From positions 1 through 45,675 of the forward strand of contig CALCXF010000024.1 of NCBI GenBank assembly GCA_937907685.1: a stretch of DNA of 45,675 nucleotides, written 5' to 3'. Shown piece after piece: positions 1 through 7,722 of this stretch. The stretch's first letter is position 1. Each line of letters starts with the position of its first letter. A program made the translations under genes and the position numbers. This DNA is from an uncultured Nostocoides sp. Lineage in GTDB: Bacteria; Actinomycetota; Actinomycetes; Actinomycetales; Dermatophilaceae. The notes beneath the pieces were generated by a model, which was given only the letters and a program-made list of their open reading frames with translations, had not been told where the DNA came from and searched no databases.

Positions 1-33
1 GGGGGGGGGGGGGGGGGGGCCCCCCCCCCCCCC
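1..33. other. Homopolymer G19-C14 block at window start
   Basis: Nineteen G are followed by fourteen C, directly next to ordinary sequence. Nothing else in the window resembles it. A poly-G/poly-C junction of this kind is typical of a sequencing or assembly artefact at a contig end. If it were real it would form a very stable hairpin just beyond the stop of the first gene, but I favour the artefact. Confidence 0.7.
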
Positions 34-46
34 GCCGCCAGCCGGA

Positions 47-343
47 TCAGCGCTGGCGGAGGCGACGGAGCGTCGCGACGCGCTGTTCGTACTCCGTCTC
101 GTCGATGTCTCCGGCGGCGAAGCGTCGGGCGAGGTCCGCCTCGGCGGACTCCACCCCGGATCGATAGGGGCCGCCCCAGCCGCCCCACATCCGACGGCGT
201 CCGAAGGCACCGAGCAGGAGGAAGAACAGGAGCAGGAAGAAGAAGAACCCGACGAAGGGGAAGAACGGGTACCACCCGTGTCCGTCGGCGTAGTGGCCGG
301 GATGGGTGACGAGGTTCTGGGCGATGGTGGAGACGGCGGTCAT
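47..343 (-). CDS. Small SHOCT-domain membrane protein
   Basis: A 98-residue protein. I start it at the ATG at 343 because AGGAG lies about six bases upstream; a longer in-frame reading has no such site. After a short N-terminal segment there is one very hydrophobic, phenylalanine-rich membrane segment (about residues 25-48), then an Arg/Gly-rich linker. The C-terminal ~30 residues (EADLARRFAAGDIDETEYEQR) fit the SHOCT short C-terminal domain, an oligomerisation module often found on small bacterial membrane proteins. Function is unknown. It lies downstream of the two-component pair on the same strand, separated by 126 bp with its own ribosome site, so membership of that operon is only possible. 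Confidence 0.8.
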   Translation of the reverse strand: MTAVSTIAQNLVTHPGHYADGHGWYPFFPFVGFFFFLLLFFLLLGAFGRRRMWGGWGGPYRSGVESAEADLARRFAAGDIDETEYEQRVATLRRLRQR

Positions 344-469
344 GGTCACTCCTGTGGTCGGTGGCTGCGTGCACGTCCATGCTTCGCCGCCCGGCATCCC
401 GCGGAATCCCCCTGCAGGAGGCAACCCGTGCACTCCCTCCGCGGTATGCCGCAGGTCCGCACCTTCGGC

Positions 470-1144
470 TCAGGGTTCGGACCAGCCCGGCCGGACGAGG
501 CCCGACTCGTAGGCGAGCACGACGAGGTGGGCGCGGTCCCTGACCTGGAGCTTGACCATCGCGCGTGAGACATGGGTCTTCGCGGTGGACGGCGACACGA
601 CGAGCCGGTCGGCGATCTCGTCGTTCGACAGTCCCTCGCCCACGAGGGAGACGACCTCCCGCTCGCGCTCGGTGAGCACTCCGAGCTGCTGGGCGGCCCG
701 GGCCCCACCCGGCCGGCTGCGGGACGCGAACTCCCCGATGAGTCGTCGGGTGACCCTGGGTGAGAGGAGCGCGTCGCCGCCGGCCACCGCGCGCACGGCC
801 CGGAGCAGCTCGGTCGGCTCGGTGTCCTTGACGAGGAACCCGCTGGCTCCGCTGCGGATGGCCTCGAAGACGTACTCGTCGAGGTCGAAGGTGGTCAGGA
901 CGACGACCTTGGTGCGGGCCAGCTCCGGCTCTGCCGCGATGAGCCGGGTGGCGACGAGCCCGTCCGTTCCCGGCATCCGGATGTCCATGAGCACCACGTC
1001 CGGGCGCAGGGTCCGCACCAGCTCGAGTGCCTCGTGCCCGTCCGCGGCCTCCCCGAGCACGGAGATGTCCGGCTCGGCGTCGAGCAGCGCCCGCAGGCCG
1101 GCGCGGAGCAGCGCCTGGTCGTCGGCGAGGACGACGCCGATCAC
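470..1144 (-). CDS. NarL/FixJ-family response regulator
   Basis: A 224-residue transcription factor of the two-component type. The receiver domain (about 1-120) has the acidic pair D8/D9, phospho-acceptor D54 in LMDIRMPG, the conserved Thr in VVLTTF and Lys in FLVKD. A LuxR-type helix-turn-helix follows (LTEREREVVSLVGEGLSNDEIA...). The start is the GTG at 1144, because its bases overlap the stop of the upstream kinase as GTGA and the receiver fold begins there; upstream in-frame sequence is not receiver-like. The 4-bp overlap shows translational coupling with the histidine kinase. The target genes cannot be read from the sequence; the closest downstream gene is the SHOCT protein. Confidence 0.95.
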   Translation of the reverse strand: MIGVVLADDQALLRAGLRALLDAEPDISVLGEAADGHEALELVRTLRPDVVLMDIRMPGTDGLVATRLIAAEPELARTKVVVLTTFDLDEYVFEAIRSGASGFLVKDTEPTELLRAVRAVAGGDALLSPRVTRRLIGEFASRSRPGGARAAQQLGVLTEREREVVSLVGEGLSNDEIADRLVVSPSTAKTHVSRAMVKLQVRDRAHLVVLAYESGLVRPGWSEP

Positions 1145-2361
1145 GACGCGTTCCCGGTGGGGAACGTGGCGGTCACGCGCAGCCCGCCGAGCGGTGAGGG
1201 GCTGACGTCGAGGCGTCCGCCCAGGGCCGCGGCGCGTTCGCGCATGCCACGGATGCCGTGCCCCTCCTCGGGATCGCCGGTGGCGCTCCACCCGGACCCG
1301 TCGTCGTCGACCCGGACGACGAGCTCCTGCGGGAGGTGCTCGACGGTGACCTCGGCTCGCGTCGCTCCGGCGTGACGGATGACGTTGGTCACGGCCTCCT
1401 GCACGACCCGGTATGCCGCGACCTCCACCCCGGGCGGCAGCGGACCCGGCACCCCGGTGACGTGCGACGTGATGTCCAGCCCGGCATACCGGCTGCGCTC
1501 GACGATGTCGTCCAGCGCCGCAAGCGTCGCGGTGGGGTGGCGCGGGGCGGGTCCCTCCCCCTCGCGGAGCACGTCGATGAGGGAGCGGAGCTCGGTGAGG
1601 GCCTCCTTGCTCGCCCCCTTGATGACGCGCAGCGCCTCGTCGACCTGCTCGGGCTGCTGCTCGCGCAGGTGGAGGGCGACGGAGGCCTGCACGTTGATGA
1701 GCGACATGTGGTGGGCCACGACGTCGTGGAGGTCCTGCGCGATGCGCAGCCGGTCCTCACCGGCCCGACGCCTTCGCTCCTCAGCGAGGGCACGCCGGTG
1801 CGTCTGCACGCGTTCCCGCCTCACCCGCACCACCTCGGCGAAGGCCAGCAGGAGGAGCGCCCAGGCAAGGGTGGCCGTGGCGCCGACCCACGACCACGTC
1901 CGAGCCGGGTCGAGGATCACCCCCGTCGCGTGCGCGATGAGGACCCCCGCTGCGACGAGCCAGGCCGTGGCTCGGTGGCCGGTGACGACCGAGGCGACGA
2001 GGACCACGACGAGGGACACGACGATCGGACCGTACGGGTAGCCGAGGACGAGGTACGCAGCGGTGACGGCGCCCACGACGGCGGTCACCGCGACCACGCT
2101 GACCCGCGCCATGAGGACGGCGACGGCCACCGGGCCGGCGACGAGGAGGGCCACCGCGAGGGCGTCCAGCGGGCGGCGCTCGGGCTGACCCTGGGCGGCC
2201 CCGAGGGTGCCGACCACCTGGAAGATCGTCAGGGCCACGGCGAGGGGCAGTCGCCAGGACCGCCACGGGCCGCGGGTCGCCCCGTGTGGGTACCAGGGAG
2301 CCCATCGGTCCAGCTGGTCGAGGCCCGGCGCGGACGAGGTGCGGTGGCTCGTGCCGGACAT
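1141..2361 (-). CDS. NarL-type sensor histidine kinase (HisKA_3)
   Basis: A 406-residue sensor kinase. The N-terminal half carries four to five membrane segments (about residues 38-175) with almost no extracellular domain, so the stimulus is probably sensed in or near the membrane. The dimerisation/phospho-acceptor region reads RLRIAQDLHDVVAHHMS with His212 as the likely phosphorylated residue. The HATPase_c domain follows, with the N box (VTNVIRHAGA) and G boxes (DDGSGW, GHGIRGMRERA). This is the DesK/NarX-like class that pairs with LuxR-type regulators, matching the regulator overlapping its 3' end. The ATG at 2361 was chosen because a -10 hexamer TACGCT sits six bases upstream and the residues beyond it are not conserved-looking. 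Confidence 0.93.
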   Translation of the reverse strand: MSGTSHRTSSAPGLDQLDRWAPWYPHGATRGPWRSWRLPLAVALTIFQVVGTLGAAQGQPERRPLDALAVALLVAGPVAVAVLMARVSVVAVTAVVGAVTAAYLVLGYPYGPIVVSLVVVLVASVVTGHRATAWLVAAGVLIAHATGVILDPARTWSWVGATATLAWALLLLAFAEVVRVRRERVQTHRRALAEERRRRAGEDRLRIAQDLHDVVAHHMSLINVQASVALHLREQQPEQVDEALRVIKGASKEALTELRSLIDVLREGEGPAPRHPTATLAALDDIVERSRYAGLDITSHVTGVPGPLPPGVEVAAYRVVQEAVTNVIRHAGATRAEVTVEHLPQELVVRVDDDGSGWSATGDPEEGHGIRGMRERAAALGGRLDVSPSPLGGLRVTATFPTGNAS

Positions 2362-2367
2362 GCGTTC

Positions 2368-2373
2368 AGCGTA
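2368..2373 (-). promoter_or_regulatory. -10 hexamer, leaderless start of sensor kinase
   Basis: TACGCT on the minus strand ends six bases before the kinase ATG, so transcription would begin at the start codon itself. No clear -35 is visible and there is no ribosome site in front of this ATG. The rest of the gap to the tRNA terminator (2374-2660) shows no gene. Confidence 0.5.
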
Positions 2374-2660
2374 GGGACAGCGGCCCGGTGGGTTCGTCGG
2401 CCGCGCGGCGCACACCGGGATACTCCCCCGGTGGTACCTCCGCGTACCGGGTGTCGCCTCCCGCACGCGGGACCGCAGAAGCCGACGCGCGAGGAGCGCG
2501 CCCCCGGTGGTGCCAAGGGCGCGACATCCCGCGCGTGCGGCACCACGGAAGCTTCGGACCAGACCTCTACGCCAACCGTGGGGATGCCGTTCGCGCGACC
2601 TGGTGCGCGCCTGGCACCCCGGTACGCGCGACACGTGGCCCGGGCCCCGGGCCACGGGAA

Positions 2661-2688
2661 AGGCCCCCGACCGTCGTCGTGGGGGCCT
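2661..2688 (-). terminator. Terminator hairpin downstream of tRNA-Thr
   Basis: AGGCCCCC (2661-2668) pairs perfectly with GGGGGCCT (2681-2688) around a 12-base loop, 17 bases beyond the tRNA 3' end. On the minus strand it is followed by TTTCCC rather than a long T run, as is usual in high-GC actinobacteria. Confidence 0.65.
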
Positions 2689-2705
2689 GACCTGCGGAGC
2701 TGCGG

Positions 2706-2782
2706 TGGAGCCGCCTAAGGGAATCGAACCCTTGACCTATTCATTACGAGTGAATCGCTCTGGCCGACTGAGCTAAGGCGGC
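2706..2782 (-). tRNA. tRNA-Thr, anticodon CGT
   Basis: A 77-base cloverleaf including an encoded CCA end. The acceptor GCCGCCT pairs with AGGCGGC. The D stem is GCTC/GAGC, the anticodon stem ATTCA/TGAAT encloses loop CTCGTAA with anticodon CGT, and the T arm is AAGGG-TTCGATT-CCCTT. It reads ACG threonine codons. The discriminator base is T. A GC-rich hairpin follows it. It lies between the sensor-kinase gene and the aminopeptidase gene, all on the minus strand. Confidence 0.97.
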
Positions 2783-2867
2783 GGACGCCCGAGCGGGCTC
2801 GGGCACGCCGGACGAGTATACGAGTCCCGCCGCTCGACCGCGAAACGCGGCCCGGGTGCCGGTGAGG

Positions 2868-4412
2868 TCAGCAGCGCAGCCCGTCCTGAGGCACGGTCCC
2901 CTTGAGGTAGAAGCGGTCGACGGCCTTGTCGATGCAGTCGTTGGAACGGCTGTATGCCGTGTGGCCGTCGCCGTCGAGGGTGAGGAGCGAGGCGTCCGCG
3001 AGCTGCTCGCGCAGCCGCACCGACCACTCGTACGGCGTCGCCGGGTCGCGGGTGGTGCCGATGACGACGATCGGGTCGGCGCCGTCGGCGGTGACCTTCT
3101 TGGGCTCACCGGTCGCCGGGATGGGCCAGTAGCCGCACGGGAGCGATCCCCACATGAGGTACGCGGCCCACGTGGGAGCCGTGTCCGCTGCCTCCTCGGC
3201 GAGCCGGCGCCGTTCCTCGAGGTCAGTCGTCTCGGGTCGGTCCAGGCAGCTCACGGCGAGGTAGGCCTCGAGGATGTTGTCGGCATACTCTCCACCCGGG
3301 TTGCGGTGGGCGTACTGGTCGGCGAGCTGCATGAGCCCCGTGCCGTCCCCGCCGACGGCGCGACGCATCGCGTCGACGAGGAACTCCCACTGGCCCTGGT
3401 CGTACATCGCCTGGGCGATGCCCACCGAGGCCCAGCCCTCGGTGAGCCGGGGGACGCTGCTGTCGCCCGTGCGCGGCAACGGGCTCCGGTCGACGGAGGT
3501 GAGGAACGTGCGCAGGCCCTCCATGACCTCGTCCACCGTCCCGCCCATCGGGCAGTCGCCCTCCTCGACGCAGAACGCCGCCCAGGCCCTGGTGGCGCGC
3601 TCGAACCCGGCCGCCTGTCCCAGAGAGATCTCGGTGCTCGTCGCGTCCGGGGGAACGGCACCGTCGAGCACCATCCGGCCGACCTGCTCGGGGAAGAGGT
3701 CGGCGTAGGTCGCGCCGAGCAGCGTGCCGTAGGACTTGCCGAGGTAGGTCAGCTTCTTCTCGCCCAGGGCGGCACGCAGGACGTCCATGTCTCGCGTCGC
3801 CTCCACGGTCGACACGTGGGCCAGGAGCGGCCCGGCGCGGTCGGCGCAGGCCTGGGCGACGCCCTGGGAGGTGCGCGCGAACTCCTGCTCCTCGGCGGCG
3901 TCGTCAGGCGTGGGGTCGGCAGTGAGGAACGTGTCGAGCTGGGGGTCGGTCAGGCAGTCGATCGGCGAGGACCTGTCGACGCCCCGCGGGTCGAACCCGA
4001 CGATGTCGTAGGCCTGACGGACCCCCCTCGTCACGATGAAGTCGGCCGCCCGCGCGTAGTCGACGCCGGACGCGCCGGGTCCTCCCGGGTTGACGACGAG
4101 TGAACCGATCCGCTTCGACGCGCGCTTCGCGGGGACCTTCACCACGGCGAGCTCGATCGTCTCACCCTGCGGGTTCTCGTAGTCGACGGGCACCTCCAGG
4201 GTGGCGCACTGCGCCCCCTCGCATCTACGCCACTCGAGCCGTTGTGCGTAGAACCTCGCGAGTGCCTCCGACCCCAAGGGCGGCGGCTGCGGCGAGACGG
4301 AGACCGACGGCGCACTCCCCTCCCCCCGGATGCCGTCCACGACGGAGCAGCCAGCGACGACGTGCGTCGCGAGAACGACCGTCACGAGGGCGGCGGCGGG
4401 GCGGCGGTTCAT
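2868..4412 (-). CDS. Secreted tripeptidyl aminopeptidase-like alpha/beta hydrolase, lipoprotein
   Basis: A 514-residue member of the S33 tripeptidyl-aminopeptidase family (Streptomyces TAP-like), which removes N-terminal tripeptides outside the cell. The N-terminus (MNRRPAAALV...) is a signal peptide ending in a lipobox, VVAGC, so the mature protein should be anchored on the outer face of the membrane. The catalytic serine is in LGKSYG within a GxSxG elbow; the acid is in the C-terminal DPATPY region and the histidine in GDGHTAY, followed by the conserved TAP-like C-terminal domain. Start ATG 4412 is supported by the signal peptide and by TATCGT placed six bases upstream. It is transcribed separately from the neighbouring tmk-holB pair. 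Confidence 0.9.
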   Translation of the reverse strand: MNRRPAAALVTVVLATHVVAGCSVVDGIRGEGSAPSVSVSPQPPPLGSEALARFYAQRLEWRRCEGAQCATLEVPVDYENPQGETIELAVVKVPAKRASKRIGSLVVNPGGPGASGVDYARAADFIVTRGVRQAYDIVGFDPRGVDRSSPIDCLTDPQLDTFLTADPTPDDAAEEQEFARTSQGVAQACADRAGPLLAHVSTVEATRDMDVLRAALGEKKLTYLGKSYGTLLGATYADLFPEQVGRMVLDGAVPPDATSTEISLGQAAGFERATRAWAAFCVEEGDCPMGGTVDEVMEGLRTFLTSVDRSPLPRTGDSSVPRLTEGWASVGIAQAMYDQGQWEFLVDAMRRAVGGDGTGLMQLADQYAHRNPGGEYADNILEAYLAVSCLDRPETTDLEERRRLAEEAADTAPTWAAYLMWGSLPCGYWPIPATGEPKKVTADGADPIVVIGTTRDPATPYEWSVRLREQLADASLLTLDGDGHTAYSRSNDCIDKAVDRFYLKGTVPQDGLRC

Positions 4413-4418
4413 GCGCGC

Positions 4419-4424
4419 ACGATA
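4419..4424 (-). promoter_or_regulatory. -10 hexamer, leaderless start of aminopeptidase gene
   Basis: TATCGT on the minus strand, then six bases, then the ATG at 4412. There is no Shine-Dalgarno sequence before this ATG, which fits a leaderless mRNA. Confidence 0.55.
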
Positions 4425-4472
4425 GGCGAGCGACCTGCGGAACGGTGACACGGAAGGGTCACGATCCTGTCG

Positions 4473-5612
4473 TCACCGCGGCAGCCGAAGGTCGAGGGCC
4501 ATCGCCTCGAGGGCGAGGAGTGGGTTGACGTTGGCGCCGATCCGCTCTCGAGCGGTGCCGATCGCGTCCATCGCCCGGAGCAGGTCGTCGGGCCCGAGGA
4601 GCTCGCCGACGCGCTGGACGACCTGCCTGCCGTCCTCGTTGACGAGCGCGGTCCCTGCACCGGTCCGCAGCACGAGCGCGTCACGGTAGACCGAGAGGAG
4701 GTCCACGAGGGCCCGGTCGACGACGTCGCGGGTGAAGCGGGTGGCCCGAGCCTTCTGCTCCCTCTCGAGCGAGGTCAGCTGCGAGCGGATGTGCGGCGGC
4801 TGGGTGCGTGCGGTGGGGTCGGCACCGAGCACCTCGAGCAGCCTGGTCCGCTCGGCAGCGTCGCGCTCCCCCGAGGCGGCGGCGGACTCCTCCGCCGCGA
4901 TCGTCATGAGGTCCCCGGCGGCTCCCATCGCGTCCCCGACGCTGACGATCTTCGTCGCCATCGTGATGACGTCGTGCCGCCGGATGCGCGCGTGCTCGTC
5001 ACGGGCGAGCCGCCGCGCCAGGCCCACGTGGGACTGGGCGGCGCGGGCTGCGTACAGGGCCATCGGCGGGTCGACGCCGTCCCGCCTCGTGAGGAGCTCG
5101 GCCACGGCCTCCACCGAGGGCGTGCGAAGCCGAACATGGCGGGACCTGGACCGGATGGTGATGATGACGTCCTCGACCGAGGGGGCGCACAGCATCCACA
5201 CCGTTCGAGGCACCGGCTCCTCGAGGGCCTTGAGCAGGGCGTCGGCGGCGCGCTCGGTGAGCCGGTCGGCATCCTCGACGATGATGACGCGGTAGCGCCC
5301 CACGGACGGCCGGTGCGCGGCGAGGGCGACGAGGTCACGCGCCTGCTCCACCTTGATCGACAGCCCCTCCGTCGCGATGACGTCGACGTCGGCGTGGGTG
5401 CCCTCGAGCGCCGTGCGGCACTCCCGACACGTCCCGCACCCTCCGTCGGGACAGAGCAGGGCGGCGGCGAACGAGCGGGCCGCGACCGACCGGCCGGATC
5501 CGGGTGGACCGGTGAAGAGCCAGGCGTGCGTCATCGCGGTCGGGGTCCGCACGGCGTGCTGGAGGACCGCGACGGCATCCTCCTGCCCGATGACGTCCCG
5601 CCACACCGTCAC
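4473..5612 (-). CDS. holB: DNA polymerase III subunit delta prime
   Basis: A 379-residue clamp-loader subunit that, with gamma/tau and delta, loads the sliding clamp in replication. It starts VTVWRDVIGQE, typical of the family. The P-loop region is GPPGSGRS (about 35-42) with Arg in place of the Lys needed for ATP hydrolysis, consistent with the structural role of delta prime. A zinc module has Cys54, 59, 62 and 65. The sensor/Arg-finger segment that normally reads SRC is here SRS (IRSRSRHVRLR). The GTG start at 5612 overlaps the tmk stop by four bases, so translation is coupled; tmk-holB adjacency is common in bacteria and supports the call. Confidence 0.95.
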   Translation of the reverse strand: MTVWRDVIGQEDAVAVLQHAVRTPTAMTHAWLFTGPPGSGRSVAARSFAAALLCPDGGCGTCRECRTALEGTHADVDVIATEGLSIKVEQARDLVALAAHRPSVGRYRVIIVEDADRLTERAADALLKALEEPVPRTVWMLCAPSVEDVIITIRSRSRHVRLRTPSVEAVAELLTRRDGVDPPMALYAARAAQSHVGLARRLARDEHARIRRHDVITMATKIVSVGDAMGAAGDLMTIAAEESAAASGERDAAERTRLLEVLGADPTARTQPPHIRSQLTSLEREQKARATRFTRDVVDRALVDLLSVYRDALVLRTGAGTALVNEDGRQVVQRVGELLGPDDLLRAMDAIGTARERIGANVNPLLALEAMALDLRLPR

Positions 5613-6235
5613 CCGTCCAGCACCCCCATGGCCTCGAGCCGGCTCATCACGAGGTCGTGGAGGCGTTCGGGCGCTTGGGTGCCGGCGACGACGAGGTAGC
5701 GCTCGGGGTGGCCCGCCGCCATCGAGAGGAAGTGCTGTCGGATCGCCTCGTGGAAGGCGTCCGCCTCCGACTCGAGGCGGTCATGGGTGCCGCTGCGGCG
5801 CCGTCGCCCCTCGTCGGCCGTGATGTCGACGACCACGGTGAGGACGGGAACGAGGTCTCCGACCGCCCACATCTGGAGGTCGTGCACCTCCGCTGCGCCG
5901 AGGTCGCGACCGGCGCCCTGGTAGGCGACGGAGGAGTCGGTGTAGCGGTCGGTGATGACCACCTCGCCCCGCTGGAGGGCGGGCCCGATGAGCTCGTCGA
6001 CGTGGTGCGCCTTGTCGGCGGCGAACAAGAGGGCCTCCGCCCGGGCGCTGACGTGGTTCCCGTGGAGCACGAGGTCGCGGATGGCCCGACCGAGCTCGGT
6101 CCCCCCCGGTTGGCGCGTCACCGTGACGGTGCGGCCGCGCTCGCGCAAGGTGTCCGCGAGGAGCCGCACCTGTGTCGACTTGCCGGCGCCGTCGCCTCCT
6201 TCGAAGGCGATGAACAGCCCCTGGTCACCCGTCAC
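5609..6235 (-). CDS. tmk: Thymidylate kinase
   Basis: A 208-residue dTMP kinase converting dTMP to dTDP for DNA synthesis. The P-loop GGDGAGKST lies near residue 15. The DRY-type motif ITDRYTDSSVAYQG binds the nucleotide. The lid region is Arg-rich (EGRRRRSGTHDR). I chose the GTG at 6235 because family members start just before FIAFEG and TAGGCT lies seven bases upstream; a longer reading to 6319 would run into the hairpin behind the regulator gene. Its last four bases overlap holB. Confidence 0.95.
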   Translation of the reverse strand: MTGDQGLFIAFEGGDGAGKSTQVRLLADTLRERGRTVTVTRQPGGTELGRAIRDLVLHGNHVSARAEALLFAADKAHHVDELIGPALQRGEVVITDRYTDSSVAYQGAGRDLGAAEVHDLQMWAVGDLVPVLTVVVDITADEGRRRRSGTHDRLESEADAFHEAIRQHFLSMAAGHPERYLVVAGTQAPERLHDLVMSRLEAMGVLDG

Positions 6236-6242
6236 GCGTGCG

Positions 6243-6248
6243 AGCCTA
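6243..6248 (-). promoter_or_regulatory. -10 hexamer, leaderless start of tmk
   Basis: TAGGCT on the minus strand ends seven bases before the GTG of tmk, with no ribosome site between them. This would drive the tmk-holB pair independently of the upstream regulator gene, whose transcript should stop at the large hairpin just before. Confidence 0.5.
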
Positions 6249-6303
6249 GGCCAGCGTCGCGACACCGGCGGGAACGGAATCCGCCGTCGGCCGGACGAGG
6301 CGT

Positions 6304-6362
6304 CGAGAGGAGGCAACACGCCGACGGCGAGGTGCCCTCGGCCTGCGTGTTGCCTCCTCTCG
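6304..6362 (-). terminator. 18-bp perfect inverted repeat after the TipA-type regulator
   Basis: The 18 bases at 6304-6321 are the exact reverse complement of 6345-6362; the arms contain GAGGAGGCAACACGC and its complement. The 23-base loop itself contains a 5-bp hairpin (CGAGG-TGC-CCTCG). The repeat begins 15 bases beyond the stop of the regulator gene and most likely ends its transcript, although there is no T tract. The stem is much longer than the other terminators in this window. Confidence 0.6.
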
Positions 6363-6376
6363 AGGTGACCGGGTCG

Positions 6377-7168
6377 TCAGGCCTGCTCGTGCCGGTCGGC
6401 GTTGGCGTGGATCGCGTCGTGCACGTATGCCGCGAGGCCCGGCTCGAGGTCCTCGTACGTCTTCGTGAACCTCGGGTCCGCGACGTACATGTCCGCCAGG
6501 CCGCGGTGGAACCCGTGGTCGAGGTCGTAGAACCACCGCTCGATGTGCGCGCGGTGCGCCTCGGCGGCATCCATCGCCTCGGTCGACGTGGCGGGGGCGC
6601 CCGACCGGAGCGCGGCGACGAGGGCCGCGTTGACGGCATCCCCCTCGGTCTTGGCCGCGGCCCAGTCGGACTTCGTGTAGCGCGAGGTGCGGGAGGTGGA
6701 CTGCCTCCACGCGTCGGTCTCGCCCCACCGCTCCTGCGCCTCGGTCTGGTACTCCTCACGGAACCCGTCGCCGAACAGCTCCTTGAGCTCCTCGGTGGTG
6801 GCAGGTCGTCCTTCCATCTCTCTCTCCAGTGCTCGGTCGATGGCCGTGACGAGCTCCTCGAGCTCGCCCAGCCGGGATACGACCGCGTGGCGCTGGCGCC
6901 GGAGGTGCTCCTCCGGTGTCCCCACGCCGTCGAGCAGGGCACGCACCTCGTCGAGGGGCATGCCGAGCCGTCGGTACGTGACGACGGTCGCGAGCCGGGT
7001 GAGGTCGGCATCCGTGTAGAGGCGGTAGCCGGCGTGGGTGCGGGTGCTCGGCACGACGAGGCCCTCGGCGTCGTAGTGGTGCAGCGTGCGCACCGTGACG
7101 CCGAACGACTCGGCCACCTGCCCCACGGTGAGCTCCACCCGTGCAGTGTGCTGGCTCGTTGCGGTCAT
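6377..7168 (-). CDS. MerR-family regulator with TipAS antibiotic-recognition domain
   Basis: A 263-residue regulator. Residues about 11-80 form the MerR winged helix-turn-helix (TVGQVAESFGVTVRTLHHYDAEGLV..., then RLATVVTYRRLGMPLDEVRALL). A coiled-coil dimerisation helix follows (about 85-125). The C-terminal part (about 130-263) matches the TipAS domain of Streptomyces TipAL, a globin-like fold that traps thiopeptides such as thiostrepton and turns on the regulator's own promoter. Typical TipAS features are visible, such as a WGETDAWRQS segment and AHRAHIERWFYDLDHGFHRGLADMYVADPRF. Its promoter carries a MerR-type dyad in a 19-bp spacer, so autoregulation is likely. The natural ligand is unknown. 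Confidence 0.92.
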   Translation of the reverse strand: MTATSQHTARVELTVGQVAESFGVTVRTLHHYDAEGLVVPSTRTHAGYRLYTDADLTRLATVVTYRRLGMPLDEVRALLDGVGTPEEHLRRQRHAVVSRLGELEELVTAIDRALEREMEGRPATTEELKELFGDGFREEYQTEAQERWGETDAWRQSTSRTSRYTKSDWAAAKTEGDAVNAALVAALRSGAPATSTEAMDAAEAHRAHIERWFYDLDHGFHRGLADMYVADPRFTKTYEDLEPGLAAYVHDAIHANADRHEQA

Positions 7169-7174
7169 GTCACC

Positions 7175-7205
7175 ACCGTGGCCCCTGACGTCGCGTGAGG
7201 GTCAA
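7175..7205 (-). promoter_or_regulatory. MerR-type promoter with operator dyad in a 19-bp spacer
   Basis: On the minus strand, -35 TTGACC (7205-7200), a 19-bp spacer, then a weak -10 CACGGT (7180-7175), with the regulator ATG starting six bases later. The spacer holds an inverted repeat, CCCTCACG-CGA-CGTCAGGG (7201-7183), with one mismatched position in the 8-bp arms. A lengthened 19-bp spacer with a centred dyad is the hallmark of promoters that MerR proteins activate by DNA distortion. The site lies directly in front of the regulator's own gene. Confidence 0.75.
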
Positions 7206-7217
7206 GTCGGATGCCGG

Positions 7218-7667
7218 TCAGCCCGAACCCGACTCGAACCAGTTCGCCAGGCCCGCCGCCATGCCCAGGTCACCGGTGGCCTTGATCTTGCCCATCATGA
7301 ACATCATCGCGGGGCTGCCGGCACCGGACAGCATCTTGAGGAACTCCGCCGGGCCCATGGTGAGCGAGAGGTTCGGCGAGGCGGTGGGCTCCTTCTCGAT
7401 CGAGCACGTGCCGTCGTCGACCACGACGGCATACGTGTCCGTCGAGTCCCCCGGGCCGCCGGTCACGTGGAAGTCGATGCGCGCGCTGCGGCCACCGGCC
7501 TTGTCAGGGCGGAACTGCTGGGGGAAGCGAGCGAAGATCGCGTCGAGGATCGCACCGCGGTGCTCACCGCCGAGGTCGGCACGGATCTCGTCGTCGGACA
7601 TCCCCTTGACGAGGCTGCCGAACTCCGCCGGCTGCAGTCGCGCGAGGGTCTGGGGGTCGAGGGCCAT
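7218..7667 (-). CDS. SCP2 sterol-binding domain protein
   Basis: A 149-residue cytoplasmic protein. The first 60 residues contain a helical segment resembling a small regulatory repeat (MSDDEIRADLGGEHRGAILDAIFARFPQQF). The rest is an SCP2-like domain, a hydrophobic-ligand-binding fold, with the typical ending segment MGPAEFLKMLSGAGSPAMMFMMGKIKATGDLGMA. The ligand is unknown; SCP2 proteins bind lipids or acyl chains. ATG 7667 is preceded by CGGAG at normal spacing. The gene lies 49 bp upstream of the TipA-type promoter but on the same strand, and its own probable -10 overlaps the stop of the glycosyltransferase gene. Confidence 0.85.
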   Translation of the reverse strand: MALDPQTLARLQPAEFGSLVKGMSDDEIRADLGGEHRGAILDAIFARFPQQFRPDKAGGRSARIDFHVTGGPGDSTDTYAVVVDDGTCSIEKEPTASPNLSLTMGPAEFLKMLSGAGSPAMMFMMGKIKATGDLGMAAGLANWFESGSG

Positions 7668-7716
7668 GACATCTCCGAGGTGGTGCCCGGACCACGGCGG
7701 CCCAGGTCGGTCTCCG

Positions 7717-7722
7717 AAACTA
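7717..7722 (-). promoter_or_regulatory. Probable -10 of the SCP2 gene, overlapping upstream stop codon
   Basis: TAGTTT on the minus strand. Its first three bases are the TAG stop codon of the glycosyltransferase gene. Transcription would start near 7710, giving a leader of about 40 bases that contains the ribosome site of the SCP2 gene. Confidence 0.4.
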
